A stretch of 64,000 nucleotides of DNA, from contig NZ_JAGGML010000001.1 in NCBI RefSeq assembly GCF_017875275.1, positions 4,051,001 to 4,115,000 on the forward strand, in the 5' to 3' direction. This DNA comes from Xanthobacter flavus (GTDB lineage Bacteria; Pseudomonadota; Alphaproteobacteria; Rhizobiales; Xanthobacteraceae). The notes beneath the pieces are model-generated. The model worked only from the letters and a program-made list of their open reading frames with translations. It had not been told where the DNA came from and ran no database searches. A program made the position numbers and the translations under genes. The stretch's first letter is position 1, and the number at the start of each line of letters is the position of its first letter. Positions 35,045-43,117 of this stretch are shown here, one piece after another.

Positions 35045-35866
35045 TCAGCCTTCGCGGGTGGGAAAGCGCGCATCGCGCCAGGCGATGGCGGCGCGCAGCC
35101 CCTCGCGGCGGGCGACGTCGAAGAAGGCGATCTTGTCGGCCGAGCCCGCGCCCTCGATGGAAAGGTCGATCTCCAGCGCGCTCTCCAGCGCCTGCAACAT
35201 GCCCTGCGTCTCCAATGCGCGATTGAGCGCGCGCTTGGTTTCCTTCACAAGGCCGGGGTCGATGGCGCTGATGTGGCGGGCCACCCGCATCGCCTCCGCC
35301 TCCAGCCGGTCGGCGGAAACCACGCGGTTGATCATGCCGATCTCCGCCGCGCGCTGCGCGCTCACCCGGTCCTCGCCGAGCAGGATGATCTCCTTGGCGA
35401 TCTTCGGGCCGACGATCCACGGCAGCAGCATCACCACGATGCCGGCGCCGAACTTCAGCTCCGGCTCGCCGAAGAAGGCGTCGTCCGAGGCGATGGTCAT
35501 GTCGCAGGCGAGCGCCAGCTCGCAGGCGCCGGCAAGGCAGGCGCCGCGCACCATGGCGATGGTGGGCTTCGGGCAGTGCCATAAGCGCATCACCGTGTCG
35601 AAATCCTTGCGCAACACGGGCCGCCACGCATCGACGCCCACCGGGCGCGCCTCCATCTGCGCCTTCAGGTCGAAGCCGGAGGAGAAGGCATTGCCGGCGC
35701 CGCGCACGATCACCGCCTTCACGTCCGCATCCGCCTCGGCGCGGTCCATGGCGGCGTTGATCTCGCCGAGCATCTCCTGGTCGAGCGCATTCGTGCGCTC
35801 GGGCCGGTTGAGCGTGAGAAGGGCGATACCGTCTCGGGTTTCGTAGGCGATCTTGGTGAAGGTCAT
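35045..35866 (-). CDS. Enoyl-CoA hydratase/isomerase (crotonase family)
   Basis: A 273-residue crotonase. Motifs are LLTLNRPERTNALDQEM, the oxyanion region FSSGFDLKAQ and GACLAGACELALACD, and the catalytic-side loop FFGEPELKFGAG. The ATG at 35866 lies 20 bases after the MFS stop; the much longer frame upstream overlaps the MFS gene and is not real. It is co-directional with the AMP-forming ligase, so the pair probably activates and hydrates an unsaturated acid imported by the MFS protein. Confidence 0.92.
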   Translation of the reverse strand: MTFTKIAYETRDGIALLTLNRPERTNALDQEMLGEINAAMDRAEADADVKAVIVRGAGNAFSSGFDLKAQMEARPVGVDAWRPVLRKDFDTVMRLWHCPKPTIAMVRGACLAGACELALACDMTIASDDAFFGEPELKFGAGIVVMLLPWIVGPKIAKEIILLGEDRVSAQRAAEIGMINRVVSADRLEAEAMRVARHISAIDPGLVKETKRALNRALETQGMLQALESALEIDLSIEGAGSADKIAFFDVARREGLRAAIAWRDARFPTREG

Positions 35867-35886
35867 GGAAGCCTCGTGGAGAGGGA

Positions 35887-37116
35887 TCAGCGCCGCCCGC
35901 CGGCCATGCTCGCCGCTTCGGGCCGCAGGCGCAGGCGGAGCATGGCGAGGACGCCGAGGAAGGGGCCGATGGCGAGGATGAGGAAGGCGTAGCGCCAGCT
36001 GAAGGCATCCACCGCATAGGGCAGGAGGTGGATGCTCGCCAGCGTGATGAGGAAGCCGACGCAGGTCTGCACCGTCAGCATGGTCCCGATGAGGCTGCGG
36101 TCGGACAATTCCGTCACCGCGGCGGAGAATTGGGCGGAATCGGAGATCACCGTCACGCCCCACACCAGCGCCAGCGGCAGCACCAGCCAGATCGAGGCGC
36201 CGAACAGGAAGCCGATGCCGACCGCGCAAAGGCCGCTCACCGCCATGGACAGCGCCGTGACGAACGTGCGCCCCAGCCGGTCGGCCGCGAAGCCGCCACC
36301 CAGCGCTCCCACGGCGCCGATGGCGACCACGCAGAAGGTGGCGAAGCGAGGATCGAGGGGCGGGGCGTCGCCATAGCGCGCGGCGAAGCTCGCGGCGAAG
36401 AAGGCGCCGATCCACGCCCACATGGCGTAGAGTTCCCACATGTGGCCGAAATAGCCGAGATTGGCGAGCCTGAGCGCCGGGCGCCGGAACGCATCGAGGG
36501 CGTTGGACAGCTTCAGCGGCGGCGCCTTCGCATGGTTGGGGCCGACCTTGGCGAAGCGGATGAGCATGGCGGCGATGAGCGCGCTCGCCGCCGCGCCCGC
36601 CACCGGCGCCCGCCAGTCGAGCCCGCCCATCGCCGCCATGGCGTGGGGCGAGGCCGAGCCCAGCGTCAATGCCGCCACCAGCATGCCGATGAGCAGGCCG
36701 AGGTCGCCCTTCGCCCAGGTCGCCGCGAGCTTCATGCCCACGGGATAGACCCCCGCCATGCACATGCCGGTGAGAAACCGCAGCAGCGGCACCGCCGGAT
36801 GGGTGGGCTCAAACAGGAGGATGGCGCCGTTGGCCAGCGCCGCGACCAAGGCCGAGACGGAGAACAGCGTCCGGAGATCGGCGCGGTCCGCCAGCGAGAG
36901 CAGCGCGCTGAGGAGGGTGCCGGCGACGAAGCCCGCCTGCACGGAACTGGTCAGCAAGGCCTCCTGAAAGGGCGACAGGCTCCACTGCGCCCGGATCGCC
37001 CCCAGAGAGGCGGTGGTGGCGAACCAGGTCGCCATCGCCGCCACTTCCGCGACCACGAGGATCGCGAGGGAGAAGGCCTTGCCGTCCGTGCGGGCGGCTG
37101 TCGCCAGCGCCGTCAC
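35887..37116 (-). CDS. MFS transporter
   Basis: A 409-residue major facilitator with about 12 hydrophobic segments. The GTG at 37116 overlaps nothing but begins one base after the LivK-like gene's stop, which suggests translational reinitiation. The first membrane segment (SLAILVVAEVAAMATWF) begins near residue 16, and the sequence around ALLSLADRADLRTLF resembles the MFS A-like loop. It would carry an organic acid across the inner membrane by proton symport or export. It lies between a periplasmic binding protein gene and CoA-activation genes. Confidence 0.91.
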   Translation of the reverse strand: MTALATAARTDGKAFSLAILVVAEVAAMATWFATTASLGAIRAQWSLSPFQEALLTSSVQAGFVAGTLLSALLSLADRADLRTLFSVSALVAALANGAILLFEPTHPAVPLLRFLTGMCMAGVYPVGMKLAATWAKGDLGLLIGMLVAALTLGSASPHAMAAMGGLDWRAPVAGAAASALIAAMLIRFAKVGPNHAKAPPLKLSNALDAFRRPALRLANLGYFGHMWELYAMWAWIGAFFAASFAARYGDAPPLDPRFATFCVVAIGAVGALGGGFAADRLGRTFVTALSMAVSGLCAVGIGFLFGASIWLVLPLALVWGVTVISDSAQFSAAVTELSDRSLIGTMLTVQTCVGFLITLASIHLLPYAVDAFSWRYAFLILAIGPFLGVLAMLRLRLRPEAASMAGGRR

Positions 37117-37117
37117 C

Positions 37118-38353
37118 TCAGCCGGCCTTCTTCAGCATGGGGCAGGTCTCGGGCGACATGGGCCGGAAGGCCTCGTCGCCGGGGATGGTCGCCACCAGCT
37201 TCAGATAGTCGTAGGGACCCTTGGACTCCTCGGGCGTCTTCACCTGCCACAGATACATGTCGTGGATGGTGCGGCCGTCGGCGCGGATGTGGCCCTTGCC
37301 AAAGAGGGGATCGTTCGTGGGCATGGCCTTCATCTGGGCAACCACGGCGGCACCGTCATGGGCCTTCGCCTTGTCCATGGCCGCGATGGCCTTCATCCAG
37401 TGCAGCGTGGCGGCATAGGTGCCGGCCTGGTTCATGGTCGGCATGCGGCCGTTGTTGCGCGCCCCGAAGGCCTTGCCGAAGGCGCGGGTGCCGTCGTTGA
37501 GGTCCCAGTAGAAGGCGTTGGTGAGCATGAGGCCCTGCGCGGTTTTCAGGCCCAGAGAATGGATGTCGGACAGGAAGATGAGAAGGCTGACCAGCTTCTG
37601 CTTCTGCGACAGGCCGAATTCCGCCGCCTGCTTGACCGAATTGATGGTGTCGCCACCGGAATTGGCCAGCGCCACCACCTTGGCGCCCGAGCCCTGCGCC
37701 TGGAGGATGAAGGAGGAGAAATCCGAACTCTGGAACGGCGCCAGCGCGCGGCCCATCACCTTGCCGCCATTGGCCTTCACCACCTCGGCCGCGTCGCGCT
37801 CCAGCGCATGGCCGAAGGCGTAATCGGCGGTCAGAAAGTACCAGGAATCGCCGCCCTGCTTGATCATGGCGCGGGCGGTGCCGTTGGCGAGCGCCCAGGT
37901 GTCGTAGGTCCAATGGACCGTATTGGGCGTGCAGGCCTTGGCCGTGAGGTCGGACGTGCCGGCGCTCGCGACCAGGAAGACCTTGTTCTTGTCGCGGCTG
38001 ATATCGGCGACGGCGAGGGCCACCGAGGAGGTGGGCACGTCGACGATGGCGTCCACCTTGTCGAGGTCGTACCAGCGCCGCGCGATGGAGGAGCCGATGT
38101 CCGCCTTGTTCTGGTGATCGGCGGAAACCACCTCCACCTTGAAGCCGTGCTTCTCCGGATTGAAGTCCGCGACCGCCATCTGGGCGGCGGTGACGGAGCC
38201 GGGACCTGCGATGTCGGAATAAAGGCTCGACTGGTCGTTCATCACGCCGATGCGGAACGTCGGCAGATCCTGGGCTGAGGCCCTGTGAGCAGTCGTGATG
38301 GGGACGGCGACGGCGCACGACAGCACGGTCGCCGCTACGAGGGCAGCGCGCAT
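37118..38353 (-). CDS. LivK-type substrate-binding protein without an adjacent ABC permease
   Basis: A 411-residue type I periplasmic binding protein. The signal peptide spans about residues 1-27 (ending HRASAQ before DLPTFRIGVMNDQSS). Ligand-fold segments include AAQMAVADFN, VEVVSADHQNKADI and DVPTSSVALAVADIS. ATG at 38353 has GGGAG ten bases upstream; the frame is open far beyond but runs into the divergent GntR gene. No LivH/M/G/F genes are nearby on this strand; instead an MFS gene follows after one base. It could feed a distant importer or work with the MFS protein, which would be unusual. Confidence 0.92.
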   Translation of the reverse strand: MRAALVAATVLSCAVAVPITTAHRASAQDLPTFRIGVMNDQSSLYSDIAGPGSVTAAQMAVADFNPEKHGFKVEVVSADHQNKADIGSSIARRWYDLDKVDAIVDVPTSSVALAVADISRDKNKVFLVASAGTSDLTAKACTPNTVHWTYDTWALANGTARAMIKQGGDSWYFLTADYAFGHALERDAAEVVKANGGKVMGRALAPFQSSDFSSFILQAQGSGAKVVALANSGGDTINSVKQAAEFGLSQKQKLVSLLIFLSDIHSLGLKTAQGLMLTNAFYWDLNDGTRAFGKAFGARNNGRMPTMNQAGTYAATLHWMKAIAAMDKAKAHDGAAVVAQMKAMPTNDPLFGKGHIRADGRTIHDMYLWQVKTPEESKGPYDYLKLVATIPGDEAFRPMSPETCPMLKKAG

Positions 38354-38439
38354 TTCTTCTCTCCCGGCGTTTCCAGTGTCTTCTTTTTGCCGCGGCATCT
38401 CCGTCCGCGATCTGTAGAACCAAAGGCTCATTTGAAGAT

Positions 38440-38450
38440 TTGTCAAACGA
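38440..38450. promoter_or_regulatory. Candidate FadR/GntR operator
   Basis: TTGTCAAACGA fits the FadR-subfamily consensus TNGTN(0-3)ACNA. It lies in an AT-rich patch 45 bases before the GntR gene and 87 bases before the divergent LivK-like gene. A wider inverted repeat, GTCAAA at 38442 and TTTGAC at 38466, overlaps it. It probably mediates autoregulation and control of the 33605-38353 operon. Confidence 0.5.
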
Positions 38451-38494
38451 ATAATTTTTAGTTGATTTGACGCCGCCGATCTGAGACCAAGGGG

Positions 38495-39265
38495 ATGACC
38501 ACAGGCGTCCCCGGAACGGATCAGATGGAACCGAGCTACGGCCAGATCGTCACCACCAGCGCGGCGAGTCAGATCGCCGATCAGCTCCAGCAGGCCATCA
38601 TGGACGGCCGGCTGAAGGTGGATGAGCGCCTGCCGACCGAGGAGGAACTGGCCGCGCAGTTCGGCGTCTCGCGCCCCACCGTGCGCGAGGCTTTGAAGCG
38701 GCTGGCGGCGCGCCACCTCATCCGCTCGCGGCGCGGCCCGACGGGGGGCACCTTCGTGACCGGCCCGTCGCCGGAAGAACTCGCCACCAGCCTCGGCACG
38801 TCCGTGACGATCCTCGTCGCCACGGGCGGCGTCTCGCTGGAGGAGATGGCGACGGCGCGGCTCGAGATGGAAGCCGTCTGCTGCCGCCTTGCGGCCCAGA
38901 ACCGGACGGACGCCCACCTCGCGGCGCTGGAGGCGGAGATTGCCCTGCAGCGCACGGCGTCCCTATCGGATCAGGATTTCTGCGCCTCCGACGTGCGCTT
39001 CCACCGCACCATCGTGGACGCCGCGGGCAACGCTTTGCTGCGCTTCCTCATGAATGCGGTGGTGGAAGCGCTCATGCCGGTGAGCAACATGATCATCTTC
39101 CGCGTCCGCGACCGGAAGGAGATCGTCGCCCACCACGAGACCCTGCTTGCGGCCCTGAGGGACCGCGATGGCGAGGCGGCGGTGACCGCCCTCGGCGGGC
39201 TCGTGCGCTACATCCGCGCCCAGTACGAGAAGGCCGAAGAGGCCCGCAAGGCCGCAAGGCCCTGA
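38495..39265 (+). CDS. FadR-family GntR transcriptional regulator
   Basis: A 256-residue regulator. The winged HTH is at about residues 20-85 (LPTEEELAAQFGVSRPTVREALKRLAARHLI), followed by an FCD effector domain with FHRTIVDAAGN and HHETLLAAL, whose His residues usually bind a metal. The ATG at 38495 has AAGGGG immediately before it; an alternative ATG at 38525 has better-spaced purines, so the start is uncertain by ten residues. It is divergent from the LivK/MFS/hydratase/ligase operon and followed by an AcuI-like reductase 44 bases later. It likely responds to an acyl-CoA or acid. Confidence 0.9.
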   Translation: MTTGVPGTDQMEPSYGQIVTTSAASQIADQLQQAIMDGRLKVDERLPTEEELAAQFGVSRPTVREALKRLAARHLIRSRRGPTGGTFVTGPSPEELATSLGTSVTILVATGGVSLEEMATARLEMEAVCCRLAAQNRTDAHLAALEAEIALQRTASLSDQDFCASDVRFHRTIVDAAGNALLRFLMNAVVEALMPVSNMIIFRVRDRKEIVAHHETLLAALRDRDGEAAVTALGGLVRYIRAQYEKAEEARKAARP

Positions 39266-39309
39266 GTACACCGCCCGCGCGGTCCACGCACATCACAGGG
39301 AAACGTCCA

Positions 39310-40296
39310 ATGAGCACCGAGACCTTCCGCGCCCTCATGGCGCGCAAGACCGACGCCGGGCAGGCCATCGCCATCGAGACCATCACCGAGGCCGATCTGC
39401 CGGCCGGCGACGTGACGGTGGACGTGGAATACTCCTCCTTCAACTACAAGGACGGCCTCGCGCTGAAGGGCATGAGCCGCATCCTGCGCGCGCTGCCCAT
39501 GGTGCCGGGCATCGATTTCGCCGGCACGGTGCGCGCGAGCGACAATCCCGCCTTCGCCCCCGGCGACAAGGTGGTGCTGACCGGCTGGGGCGTCGGCGAG
39601 AACTGGTCCGGCGGCTTCGCCGAGCGGGCCAAGGTGAAGGGCGAGTGGCTGGTGAAGCTGCCCGCCGGCCTCACCCCGCGCCAGGCCATGGCCATCGGCA
39701 CGGCCGGCCTCACCGCCATGCTCTGCGTGGATGCGCTCGAGCGCTACGGCATCACTGAAGGCGGCGACGTGCTCGTCACCGGCGCGGCCGGCGGCGTGGG
39801 CAGCGTCGCGGTGCGCCTGCTTTCGCGCCTCGGCTACAAGGTGAGCGCGCTCACCGGTCGTCCGGCGGAGGCCGACTTCCTGAAGAGCCTCGGCGCCATC
39901 GACATCGTGGACCGCGCCACCTACGCGGCGGCGGGCAAGCCGCTCGCCGGCGAGCGCTGGCATGGCGCCGTGGACACGGTGGGCGGTACCATCCTCGCCA
40001 ACGTGCTCGCCGCCACCCGCTACGGCGGCGCGGTGGCCGCCTGCGGCCTCGCTGCGGCCACCGACCTGCCGACCACCGTCTTCCCCTTCATCCTGCGCAA
40101 CGTGGCGCTGCTGGGCGTCGATTCGGTGAACTGCCCGACCCCGCGCCGCCTCGCCGCCTGGACACGGCTGGGCGAGATCCTCACAGAGGCCGATTTCGAT
40201 CTCGTCACCCGCGAGGTCACTCTGGAAGATCTCCCGCAGGTGGCGGAAGACATCATCGTCGGCGGCGTGCGCGGGCGCACGGTGGTCCGCATCTGA
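39310..40296 (+). CDS. acuI: AcuI/YhdH-type NADPH-dependent acryloyl-CoA reductase (MDR family)
   Basis: A 328-residue zinc-independent medium-chain reductase. The N-terminal YSSFNYKDGLALKG box and PGIDFAGTV are typical of YhdH/AcuI, and the NADP-binding motif is GAAGGVGSVAV near residues 158-168. AcuI reduces acryloyl-CoA to propionyl-CoA, protecting against this electrophile in 3-hydroxypropionate or DMSP metabolism. It lies downstream of the GntR regulator and may remove a reactive unsaturated CoA intermediate formed by the neighbouring hydratase/ligase pathway. The quinone-oxidoreductase label often given to this family is less specific. Confidence 0.9.
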   Translation: MSTETFRALMARKTDAGQAIAIETITEADLPAGDVTVDVEYSSFNYKDGLALKGMSRILRALPMVPGIDFAGTVRASDNPAFAPGDKVVLTGWGVGENWSGGFAERAKVKGEWLVKLPAGLTPRQAMAIGTAGLTAMLCVDALERYGITEGGDVLVTGAAGGVGSVAVRLLSRLGYKVSALTGRPAEADFLKSLGAIDIVDRATYAAAGKPLAGERWHGAVDTVGGTILANVLAATRYGGAVAACGLAAATDLPTTVFPFILRNVALLGVDSVNCPTPRRLAAWTRLGEILTEADFDLVTREVTLEDLPQVAEDIIVGGVRGRTVVRI

Positions 40297-40374
40297 GCGA
40301 TCCTCATTGAGCCGGAGGCCCCCCTGCACTAGGGTCGGCGGACAGTGACTCGTCCGCCGCAGGGGGCTTGCGAC

Positions 40375-41034
40375 GTGAATTTCGCCGGTATCGATCTGAC
40401 GCTGTCCGCCAAGCTGTTCGCGGCGCTGTTCGCCATCATGAACCCGCTGACGATCATTCCGGTGTTCCTCAGCCTGACGGCGGACCGCTCCCCGGCCGAG
40501 CGGCGCAGCACCATGCTGGTGCTGAACGCGACTGTGGCGCTGGGCTGCCTGATCTGCGCGCTGGGCGGGCGCTTCGTGCTGGGCGTCTTCGGCATCGATG
40601 TCACCCATTTCCAGCTGGCCGGCGGGCTCATCGTGCTGCTTCTCGCGCTCTCCATGCTCAGCGGCGAGGAGCACAGCGCGCACGCGGGCACGGAGGCGGA
40701 AAAGAAGACCTTCAGCTCGGCCTCCAGCATGGGCGTCTACCCGCTGGGCATCCCGCTTTCCATCGGGCCGGGCACCATGACGACGATCATCGTCTTCTCG
40801 GGCTCCAGCGCCACGGCAGGCGGCGCGGCGGGGTTTTATCTCGCGCTCATCGGCTATGTGGTGTTCTTCTCCATCGCAATGGCCGTGGCGCCCGCGCTTT
40901 CCTCCGTCCTGTCTGCCACCGCGCTCAGCATCTCGAAGCGCCTGATGGGCATCGTGCTCGCGGCCATCGCCATGGAGATGCTGACCGACGCGCTGGGCCA
41001 CCTCTTCCCGGCCTGGGTCGCGCACGCGGGATAG
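40375..41034 (+). CDS. MarC family integral membrane protein
   Basis: A 219-residue protein with about six membrane segments. Family motifs are AIMNPLTIIPVFLSL near residues 18-32 and GIPLSIGPGTMTTII near 131-145. GTG at 40375 is preferred over the GTG at 40345 because AGGGGG is eight bases upstream and it gives the normal MarC N-terminus. MarC proteins have no established transport substrate despite the historic multiple-antibiotic-resistance name. No functional link to the neighbours is evident; it is convergent with the XRE gene. Confidence 0.88.
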   Translation: MNFAGIDLTLSAKLFAALFAIMNPLTIIPVFLSLTADRSPAERRSTMLVLNATVALGCLICALGGRFVLGVFGIDVTHFQLAGGLIVLLLALSMLSGEEHSAHAGTEAEKKTFSSASSMGVYPLGIPLSIGPGTMTTIIVFSGSSATAGGAAGFYLALIGYVVFFSIAMAVAPALSSVLSATALSISKRLMGIVLAAIAMEMLTDALGHLFPAWVAHAG

Positions 41035-41043
41035 GACGTTCGC

Positions 41044-41586
41044 TCAGAAGCTCGGCGGCGTGCAGGCGCTGATGACCTCGCAGGGGCGCGGGCCGATGCA
41101 GCGGAAGCGGTGGGGGCGGCGGCTCTCGAAATAATAGGCATCGCCGGGGCCGAGGATGCGCCGCACATCGTCAACCGTCACCTCCAGCCGCCCGGACAGG
41201 ACGACGCCGCCCTCCTCGCCTTCGTGGACGAGCGGCACCACGCCGGTGTCGGCCCCGGGCTGGTAGCATTCCTTCAGAATCTGAAGCTTCCGGCCGAACA
41301 GCCGCTCGCCCACCTGGCGGTAGGAGATGGCGCCCTTGCCGATCTCGGTGAGTTCCTCGGCGGCGTAGAAGGTCTTCTTCGGCGCCTCGGGCTCGAACGC
41401 GAAGAATTCCGCGAGCCCGATGGGGATGCCCTCGAGAATGCGCTTCAGCGCGCCGACCGAAGGGTTGGACGTGTTGGACTCGATCAGCGAGATGGTGGAG
41501 TTGGTCACGCCCGTGCGCTTGGCAAGCTCGCGCTGGGAAATGCCGTGCAGGAGCCGCAACTGGCGCAGCCTGTCCCCGATGTCCAT
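41044..41586 (-). CDS. XRE-family regulator with C-terminal cupin domain (PuuR-like)
   Basis: A 180-residue regulator. The N-terminal helix-turn-helix is at residues 5-60 (RLRQLRLLHGISQRELAKRTG and NSTISLIESN), and the C-terminal cupin is at about 105-180 (HEGEEGGVVLSGRLEVTVDD, GDAYYFESRRPHRFRC). PuuR-type proteins repress polyamine or amino-acid catabolic genes and sense their substrate in the cupin. It is divergent from an omega-amino acid transaminase with a 142-bp shared promoter region, which strongly suggests control of that gene. Confidence 0.92.
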   Translation of the reverse strand: MDIGDRLRQLRLLHGISQRELAKRTGVTNSTISLIESNTSNPSVGALKRILEGIPIGLAEFFAFEPEAPKKTFYAAEELTEIGKGAISYRQVGERLFGRKLQILKECYQPGADTGVVPLVHEGEEGGVVLSGRLEVTVDDVRRILGPGDAYYFESRRPHRFRCIGPRPCEVISACTPPSF

Positions 41587-41728
41587 GGCGAGCCCTGTTT
41601 CGGGTGTTGAATATATCGAAAATCATGCCACTCGGATGAAGAAATATCAATGAGATAGGTGGTTCCAGAAAACGACTTGTTCGGCCTGCGCAATTGGCCG
41701 ATGTGGAGGCAGCCAAGAGGAGAACGGC

Positions 41729-43063
41729 ATGACCCTTCACGTCCGGTCCAACCAGCCCAGTCTCGATAATTTCTGGATGCCGTTCACCGCGAACCGCCAG
41801 TTCAAGGCGGCGCCGCGCCTGCTGTCGGGTGCCAAGGGCATGTATTACACCGACATCGACGGCAACTCGGTTCTGGACGGCACGTCCGGCCTCTGGTGCG
41901 TCAATGCCGGCCATGGCCGCGCCCAGATCGCCGAGGCGGTCGCGCGCCAGCTGGGCGAACTCGATTATGCGCCCACCTTCCAGATGGGCCATCCCATCGT
42001 CTTCGCCTTCGCCGAAAAGCTTGCCGCCATGGCTCCCGGCGGCAAGGACGGCGGCCTCGACCGCGTATTCTTCACCGGCTCCGGCTCGGAATCGGTGGAT
42101 ACGGCCCTCAAGATCGCCATCGCCTACCAGCGCGCCATCGGGCAGGGCACCCGCACCCGCATCATCGGCCGCGAAAAGGGCTATCACGGCGTCGGCTTCG
42201 GCGGCATCTCGGTGGGCGGCCTCGTCAACAACCGGCGGGTCTTTCCGCAGATCCCCGCCGACCATATGCGCCATACGCTCGATATCGAGCGCAACGCCTT
42301 CTCCAAGGGCCTGCCGGCCCATGGCATCGAACTGGCCGAGGATCTGGAGCGGCTCGTCGCCCTGCATGGCGCGGAGACCATCGCCGCCGTCATCGTCGAG
42401 CCCATGGCGGGCTCCGCCGGCGTCGTCCTGCCGCCGAAGGGCTATCTGGAGCGCCTGCGTGCCACGGCCGACAAATACGGCATCCTGCTGATCTTCGATG
42501 AGGTCATCACCGGCTTCGGCCGCCTCGGCACGCCGTTCGCGACGGACTATTTCGGCGTCACGCCCGATATCGTCACCACCGCCAAGGGCCTGACCAACGG
42601 CGCCATCCCGATGGGCGCCGTGTTCGCCTCACGCAAGGTCCACGACGGGCTCATGACCGGCCCGGAGAACCAGATCGAGCTGTTCCACGGCTACACCTAT
42701 TCCGGCCATCCGGTGGCCTGCGCGGCCGGTCTCGCGACGCTGGGCATCTATGCCGAGGAGGGGCTCTTGACCCGCGGGGCGGCGCTTGCCGAATACTGGC
42801 AGGAGGCGCTGCACTCGCTAAAGGATCTGCCCCATGTGGTGGATATCCGCAACCTCGGCCTCGTCGGCGCCATCGAGCTGCGCCCGCGCGATGGTGCGCC
42901 GGGCGCCCGTGCCTACGAGATCTTCGTCGAATGCTTCCGCAAGGGGCTTCTCATCCGCGTCACCGGCGACATCATCGCCTTGTCGCCGCCGCTGATCGTG
43001 GAGAAGGACCAGATCGACACCATCGTCTCGGTCATCGGCGACACGCTGAAAAGCGCCGCCTGA
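41729..43063 (+). CDS. Omega-amino acid:pyruvate aminotransferase (class III, beta-alanine transaminase-like)
   Basis: A 444-residue PLP enzyme of fold type I, class III. The N-terminal FWMPFTANRQFKAAPRLL is characteristic of omega-amino acid:pyruvate (beta-alanine) transaminases. GSGSESVDTALKIA binds the cofactor phosphate, LIFDEVITGFGR holds the cofactor Asp, and the Schiff-base Lys is in TTAKGLTNGAIPMG. AGAGGAGA precedes the ATG. With beta-alanine as donor it would give malonate semialdehyde. The divergent PuuR-like regulator supports an amine or omega-amino acid substrate; the exact donor is inferred. Confidence 0.93.
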   Translation: MTLHVRSNQPSLDNFWMPFTANRQFKAAPRLLSGAKGMYYTDIDGNSVLDGTSGLWCVNAGHGRAQIAEAVARQLGELDYAPTFQMGHPIVFAFAEKLAAMAPGGKDGGLDRVFFTGSGSESVDTALKIAIAYQRAIGQGTRTRIIGREKGYHGVGFGGISVGGLVNNRRVFPQIPADHMRHTLDIERNAFSKGLPAHGIELAEDLERLVALHGAETIAAVIVEPMAGSAGVVLPPKGYLERLRATADKYGILLIFDEVITGFGRLGTPFATDYFGVTPDIVTTAKGLTNGAIPMGAVFASRKVHDGLMTGPENQIELFHGYTYSGHPVACAAGLATLGIYAEEGLLTRGAALAEYWQEALHSLKDLPHVVDIRNLGLVGAIELRPRDGAPGARAYEIFVECFRKGLLIRVTGDIIALSPPLIVEKDQIDTIVSVIGDTLKSAA

Positions 43064-43074
43064 CGCCGGAAATG

Positions 43075-43110
43075 AGCCGCCGCAGGGGCCTTGGGGCACT
43101 TGCGGCGGCT
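43075..43110. terminator. Bidirectional terminator hairpin between convergent aminotransferase genes
   Basis: A perfect 10-bp inverted repeat, AGCCGCCGCA / TGCGGCGGCT, with a 16-base loop, sits in the 54-bp gap between two convergent genes and would serve both strands. There is no T-run. Confidence 0.55.
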
Positions 43111-43117
43111 TGGATCG

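Noticed and set aside
35867-36763. Apparent 300-residue extension of the enoyl-CoA hydratase
   Set aside because: It reads through the MFS gene in another frame and has no crotonase similarity.
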